A stretch of 64,000 bases of DNA. It comes from JAXMCI01 sp046349435. Lineage in GTDB: Bacteria; Pseudomonadota; Alphaproteobacteria; Dongiales; Dongiaceae. The translations under genes were made by a program, and so were the position numbers. The DNA lies in contig JAXMCI010000032.1 of NCBI GenBank assembly GCA_046349435.1, positions 20,852 to 84,851 of the forward strand, read 5' to 3'. Below the pieces are notes generated by a model. It saw only the letters and a program-made list of their open reading frames with translations, did not search any database and was not told the DNA's origin. Shown here piece by piece: positions 8,403-16,988 of the stretch (the first letter of the stretch is position 1; each line of letters opens with the position of its first letter).

Positions 8403-9362
8403 ATGACCCGGCCGCTGACGCCGCCTGCCCCGGTCTCCCTCGCCGCGTTCGACGCGATGTTCGAGAGCGTCAAGAACTGGGGGAAGTGGGGCGAGGACGA
8501 CGAGCTCGGCACGCTCAACTACATCACCCCGGACAAGATCGCCGCCGCGGCGCGGCTGGTGCGCTCGGGCCGCTCCGTCTCGATGGCGATCCCGATCAAC
8601 AAGCAGGCCGGGCCGGACAACCCCAATCCCGCCGTGCACCTGATGTCGCTGATGCACGACCTGCCGGTCAGCAAGAGCGGGCTGTCCTTCGGCATGTGCT
8701 ATCTCGGCATGGCCAGCCACGGCGACGCCCACACCCATGTCGACGCACTCAACCACGTCGCCTACAAGGGCCGGCTCTACAACGGCAAGCCGGCCTCGCT
8801 GCTGACCTCGCGGGGCTCGGAATGGGGCAGCATCGCCGCCTATCACCGCGGCATCGTCGGCCGCGGCGTGCTGCTCGACGCCGCGCGCCATCGCGGCGTC
8901 GACTGGCTGGAGCCCGGCGAGGCGGTGACCCGCGCCGAGCTCGAGGCGATCGAGACGGCGCAGGGCGTGCGGCTCGGCGAAGGCGACATCCTGGTGTTCC
9001 GCACCGGGCACCACAAGCGCCGGCTGGCGCTGGGCGCCTGGAGCAACGACTACCCGCCGGCCGGCCAGGGCAAGGCCGGGCTGCATGTCGACACCGTGCC
9101 CTGGATGCACGAGCGCCGGATCGCCGCCTTCCTGCCCGACGGCGACGGCGAGACCGTGCCGAGCAACGTCGAGGAGATGCCCTACCCGATCCACCCGCTG
9201 CAGCTGACGGCGATGGGCATGCTGGTCTCGGACAGCCTGCAGCTCGAGGAGCTGCACGAGGCCTGCCTCGCCGAGCAGCGCTGGGAGTTCATGGTGGTCG
9301 GGCTGCCGCTGCGCCTGCCGGGCGCCACCGGCTCGCCCTGGAACCCGGTCGCCCTCTTCTAG
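8403..9362 (+). CDS. Cyclase/kynurenine formamidase-like metal-dependent hydrolase
   Basis: This 319-aa protein belongs to the cyclase superfamily (PF04199), which includes kynurenine formamidases and hydrolases of cyclic amides or lactones. The metal-binding motif HGDAHTHVDALNHV is visible near residues 107-120, matching the HxxxHxD...H pattern, and FRTGHHKRR follows. The ATG at 8403 has only a weak upstream site (GAAGAGG). It begins a run of catabolic genes with an SDR and a D-amino acid dehydrogenase. The substrate cannot be named. Confidence 0.85.
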   Translation: MTRPLTPPAPVSLAAFDAMFESVKNWGKWGEDDELGTLNYITPDKIAAAARLVRSGRSVSMAIPINKQAGPDNPNPAVHLMSLMHDLPVSKSGLSFGMCYLGMASHGDAHTHVDALNHVAYKGRLYNGKPASLLTSRGSEWGSIAAYHRGIVGRGVLLDAARHRGVDWLEPGEAVTRAELEAIETAQGVRLGEGDILVFRTGHHKRRLALGAWSNDYPPAGQGKAGLHVDTVPWMHERRIAAFLPDGDGETVPSNVEEMPYPIHPLQLTAMGMLVSDSLQLEELHEACLAEQRWEFMVVGLPLRLPGATGSPWNPVALF

Positions 9363-9385
9363 GCCCTCGGACAAAGGAGACGCAC

Positions 9386-10153
9386 ATGGAGCGCCGGTTC
9401 GCTGGCAAGGTCGCGCTCGTCACCGGCGCGGGAACCGGGATCGGCCAGGCCACGGCCGTCCGTCTCGCCTCGGAAGGCGCGCTGGTCGCCGTCAACTACA
9501 AGCCCGGGCTCGATGCCGCGGAGACCATGGCGATGATCGCCGCCGCCGGCGGCGCGGGCTTCGACATCGCCGCCGACATGCGCGACCCCGCGCAGGTGAC
9601 GGCGATGGTCGCCGAGGTGGCGCGCCGCGGCGGCCGGCTCGACTGCCTGGTCTCCAATGCGGCGATCAATCCGTTCATGCCGTGGGACCAGACCTCGATC
9701 GAGGATTTCGACAACCTCTTCGAGACCAACGTGCGCGGCGCCTGGGTGGTGGTGACCGAGAGCGCGCGGCAGATGATCAAGGAGGGCCATGGCGGCGCGA
9801 TCGTCATGGTGAGCTCGCTCTCCGCCCATGTCGGAGCGCCGACCCAGGTCGCCTATTGCGGCACCAAGGGCGCGATCAGCATGCTGGCCAAGGCGCTCGG
9901 CGCGGCGCTCGGCCGGCACGGCATCCGCGTCAACGCCATCGAGCCCGGCGCCATCGACACGCCGATGAGCGCCGCCCTGCTCGATGCCCCGGACGTGATG
10001 AAATACTACCTCGAGCGCATCGCGCTCGGCCGCATCGGCAAGCCGGAAGAGATCGCCGGCGCCATCGCCTTCATGCTGTCGAACGATGCCAGCTACGTCA
10101 CCTCGGCGACATTGCTGGTCGATGCCGGCTTCATCGTCAACGCCGAGCTCTAG
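9386..10153 (+). CDS. SDR family NAD(P)-dependent oxidoreductase
   Basis: This 255-aa classical short-chain dehydrogenase has the cofactor motif TGAGTGIGQATA at residues 13-24, the structural NAA motif (SNAAIN), the catalytic Ser in MVSSLSAH and the YCGTKGAI active site. The C-terminus GRIGKPEEIAGAIAFML is typical of fatty acid/sugar SDRs. An AAAGGAGACGCAC site precedes the ATG. It lies 23 bases after the cyclase-like gene, so the two probably work in one pathway on a cyclic or sugar-like substrate. Confidence 0.9.
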   Translation: MERRFAGKVALVTGAGTGIGQATAVRLASEGALVAVNYKPGLDAAETMAMIAAAGGAGFDIAADMRDPAQVTAMVAEVARRGGRLDCLVSNAAINPFMPWDQTSIEDFDNLFETNVRGAWVVVTESARQMIKEGHGGAIVMVSSLSAHVGAPTQVAYCGTKGAISMLAKALGAALGRHGIRVNAIEPGAIDTPMSAALLDAPDVMKYYLERIALGRIGKPEEIAGAIAFMLSNDASYVTSATLLVDAGFIVNAEL

Positions 10154-10167
10154 ATCGGGACGCCGCC

Positions 10168-11439
10168 ATGACCACGGTCGTTCTCGGCGCCGGCGCCGTC
10201 GGCACGGCGACCGCCTGGTATCTGCGCAAGGCCGGCCGCGAGGTCGTGCTGGTCGACCGCCAGCCCGAGGCCGCCATGGAGACCAGCTGGGGCAATGGCG
10301 GCATCATCCACGCCAGCGAGGTCGAGCCCTGGTCGCAGCCCGGCATGCCGGGCAAGATCCTCGGCTGGCTCGGCAAGGAGAACGCGCCGCTGCTGCTGCG
10401 CTACGGCGCGATCCCGCACATGTGGCGCTGGGGCCTCGCCTTCGCCCGCAACTGCACGCCGGAGCGCTTCCGCGCCAACGCGCTCGCCAACCTGCACCTG
10501 GCGCTGCACTCGCTGCGCTCGCTGCAGGAGATCGGCGCGGAGACCGGCATCGCCTACGACCGGGCCACCCGCGGCGTGCTGAAGATCTACCGGGCGAAGG
10601 AGTCGCTCGACAACGCGCAGCGCTCCAGCGAATTCCTGGCGCGCCACGGCCTGCTCTACGAGCGCATCTCGGCCGACCGCGCGGCGGAGATCGAGCCGGC
10701 GCTCGGCCAGACCCGGCCGACGCTCGCCGGCGCGCTCTACTTCGCGCGCGACGAGGTCGGCGATTCCAACAAGTTCGCCCAGGGCCTGGCGGCCGCCTGC
10801 GCGGTCGCGGGCGTGCGGCTGCGCTTCGGCGAGACCGTGCAGCGGGTGGAGACCGGCGGCGGCCGGGTGACCGGCGTCGTCACCGACCGGGGCCGCATCG
10901 CCGCCGACACCGTGGTCGTGGCGCTCGGCAGCTTCACCGCGCCGCTGCTGGCGCGCAACGGCATCCGGGTGCCGATCTACCCGGTGAAGGGCGTCTCCAT
11001 CACCTTCGCGCGCGGCGGCTGGAACAGCGCACCCGCCGTCCCGGTGATCGACGACAGCAAGATGTTCGGATTCGTCGCCATCGGCGACCGGCTGCGGATC
11101 GCCGGCTCCGCCGAGATCGCCGGGTACGACGCGACGCCGGCGACGGCGCGCGCCCAGGCGATCGCCGACAATGTCGGCTTCACCTTTCCCGAGCTGAAGC
11201 GGCATCTCGACCTGCGCCGGGCCCGCGTCTGGGCGGGGCTGCGCCCGGTCAGCCCGTCGGGCACGCCGATCATCGGCGAGACGGCGATCCGGGGCCTCTG
11301 GATCAATGCCGGCCACGGCCATCTCGGCTGGACCATGTCCTGCGGCTCGGGCCGCGTCGCGGCCGACCTGATCGACGGCCGCGATCCCGGCATCCCGCTG
11401 CCGCCGTCGCAGGGGGTGGTGTCGCGGGCGCCGGCCTGA
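10168..11439 (+). CDS. FAD-dependent D-amino acid dehydrogenase-like oxidoreductase (DadA family)
   Basis: This 423-aa DAO-fold flavoprotein starts with the FAD-binding motif VVLGAGAVGTATAWYL. ETSWGNGGIIHASEVEPWS is a DadA-family signature. The C-terminal GLWINAGHGHLGWTMSCGSG is the conserved FAD-contacting region. It starts 14 bases after the SDR stop. DadA oxidatively deaminates D-amino acids and passes electrons to quinones, but this family also has other amine substrates, so I leave the symbol empty. Confidence 0.88.
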   Translation: MTTVVLGAGAVGTATAWYLRKAGREVVLVDRQPEAAMETSWGNGGIIHASEVEPWSQPGMPGKILGWLGKENAPLLLRYGAIPHMWRWGLAFARNCTPERFRANALANLHLALHSLRSLQEIGAETGIAYDRATRGVLKIYRAKESLDNAQRSSEFLARHGLLYERISADRAAEIEPALGQTRPTLAGALYFARDEVGDSNKFAQGLAAACAVAGVRLRFGETVQRVETGGGRVTGVVTDRGRIAADTVVVALGSFTAPLLARNGIRVPIYPVKGVSITFARGGWNSAPAVPVIDDSKMFGFVAIGDRLRIAGSAEIAGYDATPATARAQAIADNVGFTFPELKRHLDLRRARVWAGLRPVSPSGTPIIGETAIRGLWINAGHGHLGWTMSCGSGRVAADLIDGRDPGIPLPPSQGVVSRAPA

Positions 11440-11560
11440 CCCGGTCCTATCCCGCCCGAGGGGCAAGCCGGGTCGATCAAGGCAGCGTTGCGGCACGCCC
11501 GCCTTCGCTGACAAGATGCCGGCCGATCGCGGGAGGACAGCGGGCAGTGCGGGCGGCAGC

Positions 11561-12313
11561 ATGACCACCATCCTGGGCCTCGCTCCCTGGACCTTCGCCT
11601 ACGCCCTGCTGGTCGTGGTCGCCGGCGGCTTCCTCAAGGGCTATAGCGGCTTCGGCGCCTCGATGCTGTGGGCCACGGCGCTCTCCATGGTGCTGCCGCC
11701 GGCCGAGATCGTGCCGATGGTGCTGCTCTTCGAGGTCGCCTCCAGCCTGCAGCTGCTGCCCGGCGTGCGGCGCGAGGTCGAGTGGCGCTCGGTCGGGCTG
11801 CTGCTGGTCGGCGCGGTGATCGGCACCCCGGTCGGCAGCTGGGCGCTGGCCGCGCTGCCGGCCGACCCGATCCGCATCGTCATCGCGCTGGTGGCGCTGC
11901 TCGGCAGCATCGCCATCGCCAGCGGCTTCGCCTGGAAGGGCCGGCCGGGGCTGGCCGCCATCCTGGCGGTCGGCATCGTCTTCGGCGTGATCAACGGCTC
12001 GACCACGGTGGGCGGCCCGCCGGTGGTGCTGTTCTACTTCGCGACGCCGGTCGGCGCCGCCGCCTCGCGCGCCTCGATCATCGCCTTCTTCCTGATGACC
12101 GACGCCTATGCGGCGGCCTGGAACGCGGTCAACGGCCTGCTCACCTGGCAAGTGCTGGCGCGCACCGCCCTGTTCCTGCCGGCGATGCTGCTCGGCGTCT
12201 GGCTCGGCGCCCGCCACTTCATCCAGACCTCGCCGGACTCCTTCAAGCGCTTCGCGCTGATCCTGCTGATGGCGCTCGGCGCGGCGCTGCTGCTGCGCAC
12301 CCTCCTCGCCTGA
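11561..12313 (+). CDS. TauE/SafE-family membrane permease (anion/sulfonate exporter type)
   Basis: This 250-aa protein is strongly hydrophobic with about eight predicted membrane helices. It has the paired Gly-rich TauE motifs GGFLKGYSGFGASMLWATA near the N-terminus and GIVFGVINGSTTVGGPPVVL in the middle. Members are implicated in export of sulfite, sulfoacetate or other organic anions. An ATG 45 bases upstream is also in frame, but the one at 11561 begins right before the first helix. Its stop overlaps the next start (TGATG). Confidence 0.87.
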   Translation: MTTILGLAPWTFAYALLVVVAGGFLKGYSGFGASMLWATALSMVLPPAEIVPMVLLFEVASSLQLLPGVRREVEWRSVGLLLVGAVIGTPVGSWALAALPADPIRIVIALVALLGSIAIASGFAWKGRPGLAAILAVGIVFGVINGSTTVGGPPVVLFYFATPVGAAASRASIIAFFLMTDAYAAAWNAVNGLLTWQVLARTALFLPAMLLGVWLGARHFIQTSPDSFKRFALILLMALGAALLLRTLLA

Positions 12314-12759
12314 TGGCGCGCGAGCCGCGCGCCGTCACCGTGCACGGCCTCGAGGATGCGCTCGCGGCGGCAGCGGCCGCCGCCGCGCTCGGCCGGCCGG
12401 TGCGGCTGCTGAGCGCCCCCGGGGCGGCCGCCTATGCCGGCGCCGGCTGGTTCGCGGCGCTGGTCAGGCTCGCCCGCGAGCGCGAGCCGGCGGCCGCGCT
12501 CGCCGCCACGCTCGATTGCGGCGACCGGCCGGAGCTGGTCCAGGGAGCGCTGCGCGCCGGGCTCGACGATCTCGTCTTCACCGGCCCGGCCGCCGTGGCG
12601 GCCCGGCTGGCCGACATCGCCGGGCAGCGCGGCGCCCGGCTGCGCCGCCGCCGCCCGCCCGCCCTGGACCTCGCCGCCGTCCGCGATGCGGCCGCCGCCT
12701 GCCGCGACTGGCTCGCGACCGGCTCGGGCACGATTGAAAAAACCCGGCCCCTCGGCTAG
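12313..12759 (+). CDS. Conserved hypothetical protein, Ala-rich
   Basis: This 148-aa protein overlaps the TauE stop by one base. It looks soluble, with a small alpha/beta pattern: VRLLSAPGAAAYAGAGWFAAL, then LAATLDCGDRPELVQGALRAGLDDLVF and a basic segment RLRRRRPP (all quoted pieces are from residues 25-120). The CGD..L...AL.AG pattern resembles hypothetical proteins next to class I aldolase genes in other Alphaproteobacteria. I cannot assign a function. Confidence 0.6.
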   Translation: MAREPRAVTVHGLEDALAAAAAAAALGRPVRLLSAPGAAAYAGAGWFAALVRLAREREPAAALAATLDCGDRPELVQGALRAGLDDLVFTGPAAVAARLADIAGQRGARLRRRRPPALDLAAVRDAAAACRDWLATGSGTIEKTRPLG

Positions 12760-12813
12760 ATCAGGCCCCGCCGGGGGCCCAGCAGCCCGGGGCCCAGCAG
12801 CAAGGACCGATCG

Positions 12814-13734
12814 ATGGAGATCTCGCCGCGCGTCAAGGAGATCCTCGCCAACTACGGAAGCGACAACCCGGGCACCAAGACCAATCTCGCCCGCATCCTG
12901 ATGCATGGCCGGCTCGGCGGTACCGGCAAGCTGGTGATCCTGCCGGTCGACCAGGGCTTCGAGCACGGCCCGGTGCGCAGCTTCGGGCCGAACCCGGCCG
13001 CCTACGACCCGCACTACCACTTCCAGCTGGCGGTGGATGCCGGGCTGTCGGCCTATGCCGCGCCGCTCGGCATGATCGAGGCCGGCGCCGACGCCTTCGC
13101 CGGGGCGGTGCCGACCATCCTCAAGCTGAACAGCGCCAACACCCTGTCGGCGGCCAAGAACCAGGCGGTGACCGGCGGCGTCGACGACGCGCTCCGCCTC
13201 GGCTGCGCGGCGATCGGCTTCACCATCTATCCCGGTTCCGAGTACGCCTACGAGATGATGGACCAGATCGCCGAGCTGTCGGCCGAGGCCAAGGCGGCCG
13301 GGCTCGCCGTCGTCGTCTGGTCCTATCCGCGCGGCGGCGGCCTGTCCAAGGACGGCGAGACGGCGATGGACATCGCGGCCTACGCCGCCCACATGGCGGC
13401 GCTGCTCGGTGCCCACATCATCAAGGTCAAGCTGCCGACCGGCTTCGTCGAGCAGCCGGAGGCCAGGAAGGTCTACGAGCAGCAGAAGACCGATCTCTCG
13501 AGCCTGCCGGCCCGCGTCGCCCAGGTGGTCAAGGCCTGCTTCGACGGGCGGCGCATCGTCGTCTTCTCGGGCGGCGCCGCCAAGGACACGGCGAGCGTGC
13601 TCGACGAGGCCCGCGCCATCCGCGACGGCGGCGGCAACGGCTCGATCATCGGCCGGAACAGCTTCCAGCGGCCGCGCGAGGACGCGCTGAAGCTGCTCGA
13701 CGGCCTGATCCAGATCTATCTCGGCCAGCTCTAG
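12814..13734 (+). CDS. fbaB: Class I fructose-bisphosphate aldolase (DhnA/FbaB type)
   Basis: This 306-aa protein is an archaeal/FbaB-type class I aldolase that uses a Schiff-base lysine, not zinc. Motifs include ILPVDQGFEHGP near residue 43, LKLNSANTLS, VVVWSYPRGGG and HIIKVKLPT, where the last Lys pair is the expected catalytic region. The C-terminal phosphate-binding stretches VFSGGAAKD and GGNGSIIGRNSFQRP are present. Together with tkt and gap it supplies triose/hexose phosphate interconversion. It begins 54 bases after the hypothetical gene. Confidence 0.93.
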   Translation: MEISPRVKEILANYGSDNPGTKTNLARILMHGRLGGTGKLVILPVDQGFEHGPVRSFGPNPAAYDPHYHFQLAVDAGLSAYAAPLGMIEAGADAFAGAVPTILKLNSANTLSAAKNQAVTGGVDDALRLGCAAIGFTIYPGSEYAYEMMDQIAELSAEAKAAGLAVVVWSYPRGGGLSKDGETAMDIAAYAAHMAALLGAHIIKVKLPTGFVEQPEARKVYEQQKTDLSSLPARVAQVVKACFDGRRIVVFSGGAAKDTASVLDEARAIRDGGGNGSIIGRNSFQRPREDALKLLDGLIQIYLGQL

Positions 13735-13745
13735 CAGGTCCGCCA

Positions 13746-14408
13746 CTGAGCGAGCTCGACCCGCCATCCTGCCGGCTCTACCTCGTCACCCCGCCCGGGC
13801 TCGCCGGTAATGCCGAGCCCGGGCGCTTCCTGCCTGTGCTGGCGGCGGCGCTCGCCGCCGGCGACGTCGCCTGCCTGCGCCTGGCCGGCGCCGGCCGGCC
13901 GGCCCAGGTGCTGCGCCCGCTCCCCGCGGCGCTCGTGCCGCCGGCGCAGGCGCAGGGCGTCGCCGTCCTGGTCGAGAACGACCCGGCGCTGGCGCGCGCC
14001 GTGGGGGCCGACGGGCTGCATGCCGACGGCGACGAGCCGAAGCGGCTCTCCGCCCTGCGCAAGGCGCTGGGCGAGAGCCTCTCGCTCGGCGTCGCCTGCG
14101 GCGCCGAGCGCCACCGCGCCATGGTCGCGGCCGAGCTCGGCGCCGACTACGTCGCGGTCGATGCCGCGGCCGCGGCCTCGCCCGAGGCGTTCCTCGAGCT
14201 GATCGGCTGGTGGGCCGAGCTGATGACCGTGCCGCTGGTCGCCGGCCCGAGCCACAACCCGGCGCTGTCGGCCGCCTGGGCGCGGGCCGGCGCCGATTTC
14301 GTCCAGCTCGATCCCGCCTTCTGGGCCGCCGCCGACCCGGCGGCCGCCGTCGCGGCCCACCAGGCGGCGATCGCCGCCGCGGTGGCCGAGCGCAGCGGGC
14401 AGGCGTGA
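13746..14408 (+). CDS. thiE: Thiamine phosphate synthase (ThiE-like)
   Basis: The protein shows RLYLVTPP at the N-terminus, VLVENDPALARAVGADGLHAD (partly 70-90) and later GADYVAVDAA, matching thiamine phosphate synthase folds. No ATG, GTG or TTG precedes the conserved LYLVTP strand in frame. A CTG at 13746, close after an AGGT site, would give a 220-aa protein of normal length. The first conventional start, GTG 13836, would delete the first beta strand. The C-terminus is Ala-rich and weakly conserved, so it may be a diverged paralogue. Confidence 0.75.
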   Translation: MSELDPPSCRLYLVTPPGLAGNAEPGRFLPVLAAALAAGDVACLRLAGAGRPAQVLRPLPAALVPPAQAQGVAVLVENDPALARAVGADGLHADGDEPKRLSALRKALGESLSLGVACGAERHRAMVAAELGADYVAVDAAAAASPEAFLELIGWWAELMTVPLVAGPSHNPALSAAWARAGADFVQLDPAFWAAADPAAAVAAHQAAIAAAVAERSGQA

Positions 14409-15316
14409 GCGCGCCCGCCGTCTCCTTCGAGTTCTTCCCGCCGCGCACCCCGCAGGCCGCCGCCCAGCTCTGGGCGACGATCCAGGCGCTGGAGCCATTG
14501 CAGCCGCGCTTCGTCTCGGTGACCTACGGCGCCGGCGGCACGACGCGCGACGAGACCATCGCCACCGTGCTGCGCATCCAGGGCACCACCCGGCTCAACG
14601 CCGCCGCGCACCTCACCTGCGTCGCCGCCGGGCGCGAGGAGATCGACGCGCTCCTGCGGCAGTACTGGGAGGCCGGGGTGCGCCGCATCGTGGCGCTGCG
14701 CGGCGACCCGCCGGGCGGCGGCGCCTACCAGCCGCACCCGGCGGGCTATGCCGGCGCCGCCGAGCTGGTCGCCGGCATCCGCCGGATCGGCGATTTCGAC
14801 ATCAGCGTCGCTGCCTATCCCGAGGTCCACCCGGCGGCGCGCGACGCCGAATCGGACCTCGACAACCTGAAGCGCAAGCTCGACGCCGGCGCCAGCCGGG
14901 CGATCACCCAGTACTTCTTCGACAGCGCCGTCTATTTCCGCTTCCTCGAGCGGGCGCGCCAGGCCGGCATCACCGCGCCGATCGTCCCCGGCATCCTGCC
15001 GGTGACCAACTTCGCCCAGGTGGTGCGCTTCAGCGGGATGTGCGGCGCCTCGGTGCCGCGCTGGCTGGCCGAGCTGTTCGACGGGCTGGAGAACGACCAC
15101 GACACCCGCAAGCTGGTCGCCGCCATGGTGGCGACCGAGCAGTGCCGGGCGCTGGCCGCCGGCGGCGTCGACAGCTTCCACTTCTACACCCTCAACCGCG
15201 CCGACCTGATCCTCGGCATCTGCCGCCGCCTCGGCCTCAAGCCCGCCCCCGCCGGCCTGAAGCCCGGCCTGGCCACTGAGCCGCCTCCGCCGGCCCGCGA
15301 CCCGACGGTGCCGTGA
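14405..15316 (+). CDS. metF: Methylenetetrahydrofolate reductase
   Basis: MetF (303 aa) reduces 5,10-methylene-THF to 5-methyl-THF for methionine synthesis. Motifs are VSFEFFPPRT at the start, FVSVTYGAGGTTRDET near residue 38, the FAD-site RIVALRGDPPGG, and FHFYTLNRADL near the C-terminus. The GTG start overlaps the thiE stop (GTGA), which argues for coupling. The last 25 residues are a Pro-rich tail not seen in most homologues. Confidence 0.95.
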   Translation: MSAPAVSFEFFPPRTPQAAAQLWATIQALEPLQPRFVSVTYGAGGTTRDETIATVLRIQGTTRLNAAAHLTCVAAGREEIDALLRQYWEAGVRRIVALRGDPPGGGAYQPHPAGYAGAAELVAGIRRIGDFDISVAAYPEVHPAARDAESDLDNLKRKLDAGASRAITQYFFDSAVYFRFLERARQAGITAPIVPGILPVTNFAQVVRFSGMCGASVPRWLAELFDGLENDHDTRKLVAAMVATEQCRALAAGGVDSFHFYTLNRADLILGICRRLGLKPAPAGLKPGLATEPPPPARDPTVP

Positions 15317-15478
15317 TCGGGGCGGCAGCGCAGCCCTCCCCGCGCACTCCCTCGTCATTGCCGGCCTCGACCCGGCAGTACCGGCGCCCTTTGGCGCATT
15401 TACGCCCGGGGCCCTACCTGTTAGGGTCCGCGCCGCTTTTTGCCGCGCTGCCCCGCCGCGCCTCGCCACAGGACCGAG

Positions 15479-16045
15479 ATGAAGATCAACGGCAACGCCG
15501 TTCGTCCGGGCTACATCATCGAGCATGCCGGCCGGCTGTGGCGGGCGGTGCGCATCATGCACACCCAGCCGGGCAAGGGCGGCGCCTATCTCCAGGTCGA
15601 GCTCAAGGACGTCCGGGACGGGACCAAGCTGAACGAGCGCTTCCGCTCCAGCGAGACGGTCGAGCGGGTCTGGCTGGAGGGCAGGCCGCACCAGTTCCTC
15701 TACCAGGACGGCGACGGCTACGCCTTCATGGACGCCGAGAGCTTCGAGCAGGTGACGCTGCCGGCCGACATGATCGGCGAGCCGGCGGCCTTCCTGGCCG
15801 AGGGCATGGTGGTCAAGGTGGTCAGCCACGAAGGCCAGCCGATCGGCGTCGAGCTGCCCGACACGGTGGTGATGCGGCTGGTCGAGGCCGATCCGGTGGT
15901 CAAGGGCCAGACCGCCGCCAGCTCCTACAAGCCGGCCAAGCTCGAGAACGGCGTGCGCACCCTGGTGCCGCCGCATGTCGAGGCCGGCACCCGCGTCGTC
16001 GTCAACACCGCCGACGGCAGCTACGTCGAACGCGCCAAGGACTGA
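15479..16045 (+). CDS. efp: Elongation factor P
   Basis: EF-P (188 aa) relieves ribosomes stalled on consecutive prolines. The start MKINGNAVRPGYIIEHAGRLW and the tip loop TQPGKGGAYLQVELKD are clear. The tip lysine is K33, the position modified by EpmA in other bacteria. OB domains II and III follow, ending VVNTADGSYVERAKD. This window is rich in polyproline products, including the OmpA-type protein two genes downstream. Confidence 0.97.
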   Translation: MKINGNAVRPGYIIEHAGRLWRAVRIMHTQPGKGGAYLQVELKDVRDGTKLNERFRSSETVERVWLEGRPHQFLYQDGDGYAFMDAESFEQVTLPADMIGEPAAFLAEGMVVKVVSHEGQPIGVELPDTVVMRLVEADPVVKGQTAASSYKPAKLENGVRTLVPPHVEAGTRVVVNTADGSYVERAKD

Positions 16046-16055
16046 GCCCCCCGCC

Positions 16056-16877
16056 ATGCCCGTCCGCTCCCCGCTGATCAACGTCATGATGAAGGCCGCC
16101 GACAAGGCGGCGCGCGGGCTGAGGCGCGATTTCGGCGAGGTCGAGCAGCTGCAGGTCTCGCTCAAGGGCCCGGCCGACTTCGTCTCCAACGCCGACCTCA
16201 AGGCGGAGCGCACGCTGCGCGCCGAGCTGACCAGGGCGCGGCCGGGCTACGGCCTGCTGATGGAGGAATCGGGCGTCGTCGCGGGCGAGGACCCGCGCCA
16301 CCGCTGGATCGTCGACCCGCTCGACGGGACCAGCAACTTCCTGCACGGGCTGCCGCATTTCGCCATCTCGATCGCGCTGGAGCAGGACGGCGAGATCGTC
16401 GCCGGGCTGGTGCAGGACCCGATCAAGGACGAGATCTTCTGGGCCGAGAAGGGCGGCGGCGCCTTCCTCAACGACCGCCGGCTGCGCGTCTCCGGCCGCC
16501 GCCGCCTCAACGAGGCGCTGCTCGGCACCGGCATGCCGTTCAGCGGCCACGGCGACCGCGCCGCCTATCTCGGCGAGCTCGATGCCGCCATGGCGGCGAC
16601 CGCCGGGGTGCGGCGCTGGGGCGCGGCGGCGCTCGACCTCGCCTATGTCGCGGCCGGGCGGTTCGACGCCTTCTGGGAGAGCGGGCTTTCCGCCTGGGAC
16701 ATCGCCGCCGGCATCCTGCTGGTGCGCGAGGCGGGCGGCTACGTCACCGAGCTCGATGGCGGGCGCGACATGCTGGCGAGCGGCAACGTGCTCGCCGCCA
16801 ACGATCATCTGCACGGCGAGATCGCCCGGCTGCTCGCCCGCGGCGCTCCCGCCGCGGCCCCCGCGGCGGCGCGCTGA
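16056..16877 (+). CDS. suhB: Inositol monophosphatase family protein (SuhB-like)
   Basis: This 273-aa magnesium-dependent phosphatase has the three family motifs: the metal-binding EESG near residue 70, WIVDPLDGTSNFLHGLPHFA with the DPLDGT signature, and the C-terminal SGLSAWDIAAGILLVREAGG. In E. coli, SuhB both hydrolyses inositol phosphate and acts with Nus factors; which role applies here is not visible. It begins ten bases after the efp stop. A Pro/Ala tail ends the protein. Confidence 0.93.
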   Translation: MPVRSPLINVMMKAADKAARGLRRDFGEVEQLQVSLKGPADFVSNADLKAERTLRAELTRARPGYGLLMEESGVVAGEDPRHRWIVDPLDGTSNFLHGLPHFAISIALEQDGEIVAGLVQDPIKDEIFWAEKGGGAFLNDRRLRVSGRRRLNEALLGTGMPFSGHGDRAAYLGELDAAMAATAGVRRWGAAALDLAYVAAGRFDAFWESGLSAWDIAAGILLVREAGGYVTELDGGRDMLASGNVLAANDHLHGEIARLLARGAPAAAPAAAR

Positions 16878-16988
16878 CAAAGGGTGGAAATCATGACGGC
16901 GCGGGCACTTCGCGGGCGAAGCGGGTTGTTTGGATTGTCTCGCTTGGACTATAGTGCCCGCACTTTCCGACAGGTTGGCAGGCGGGGG

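Noticed and set aside
5128..13734. Calvin-cycle operon
   Set aside because: tkt, gap and fba are present but no RuBisCO, phosphoribulokinase or CbbR is seen in the window.
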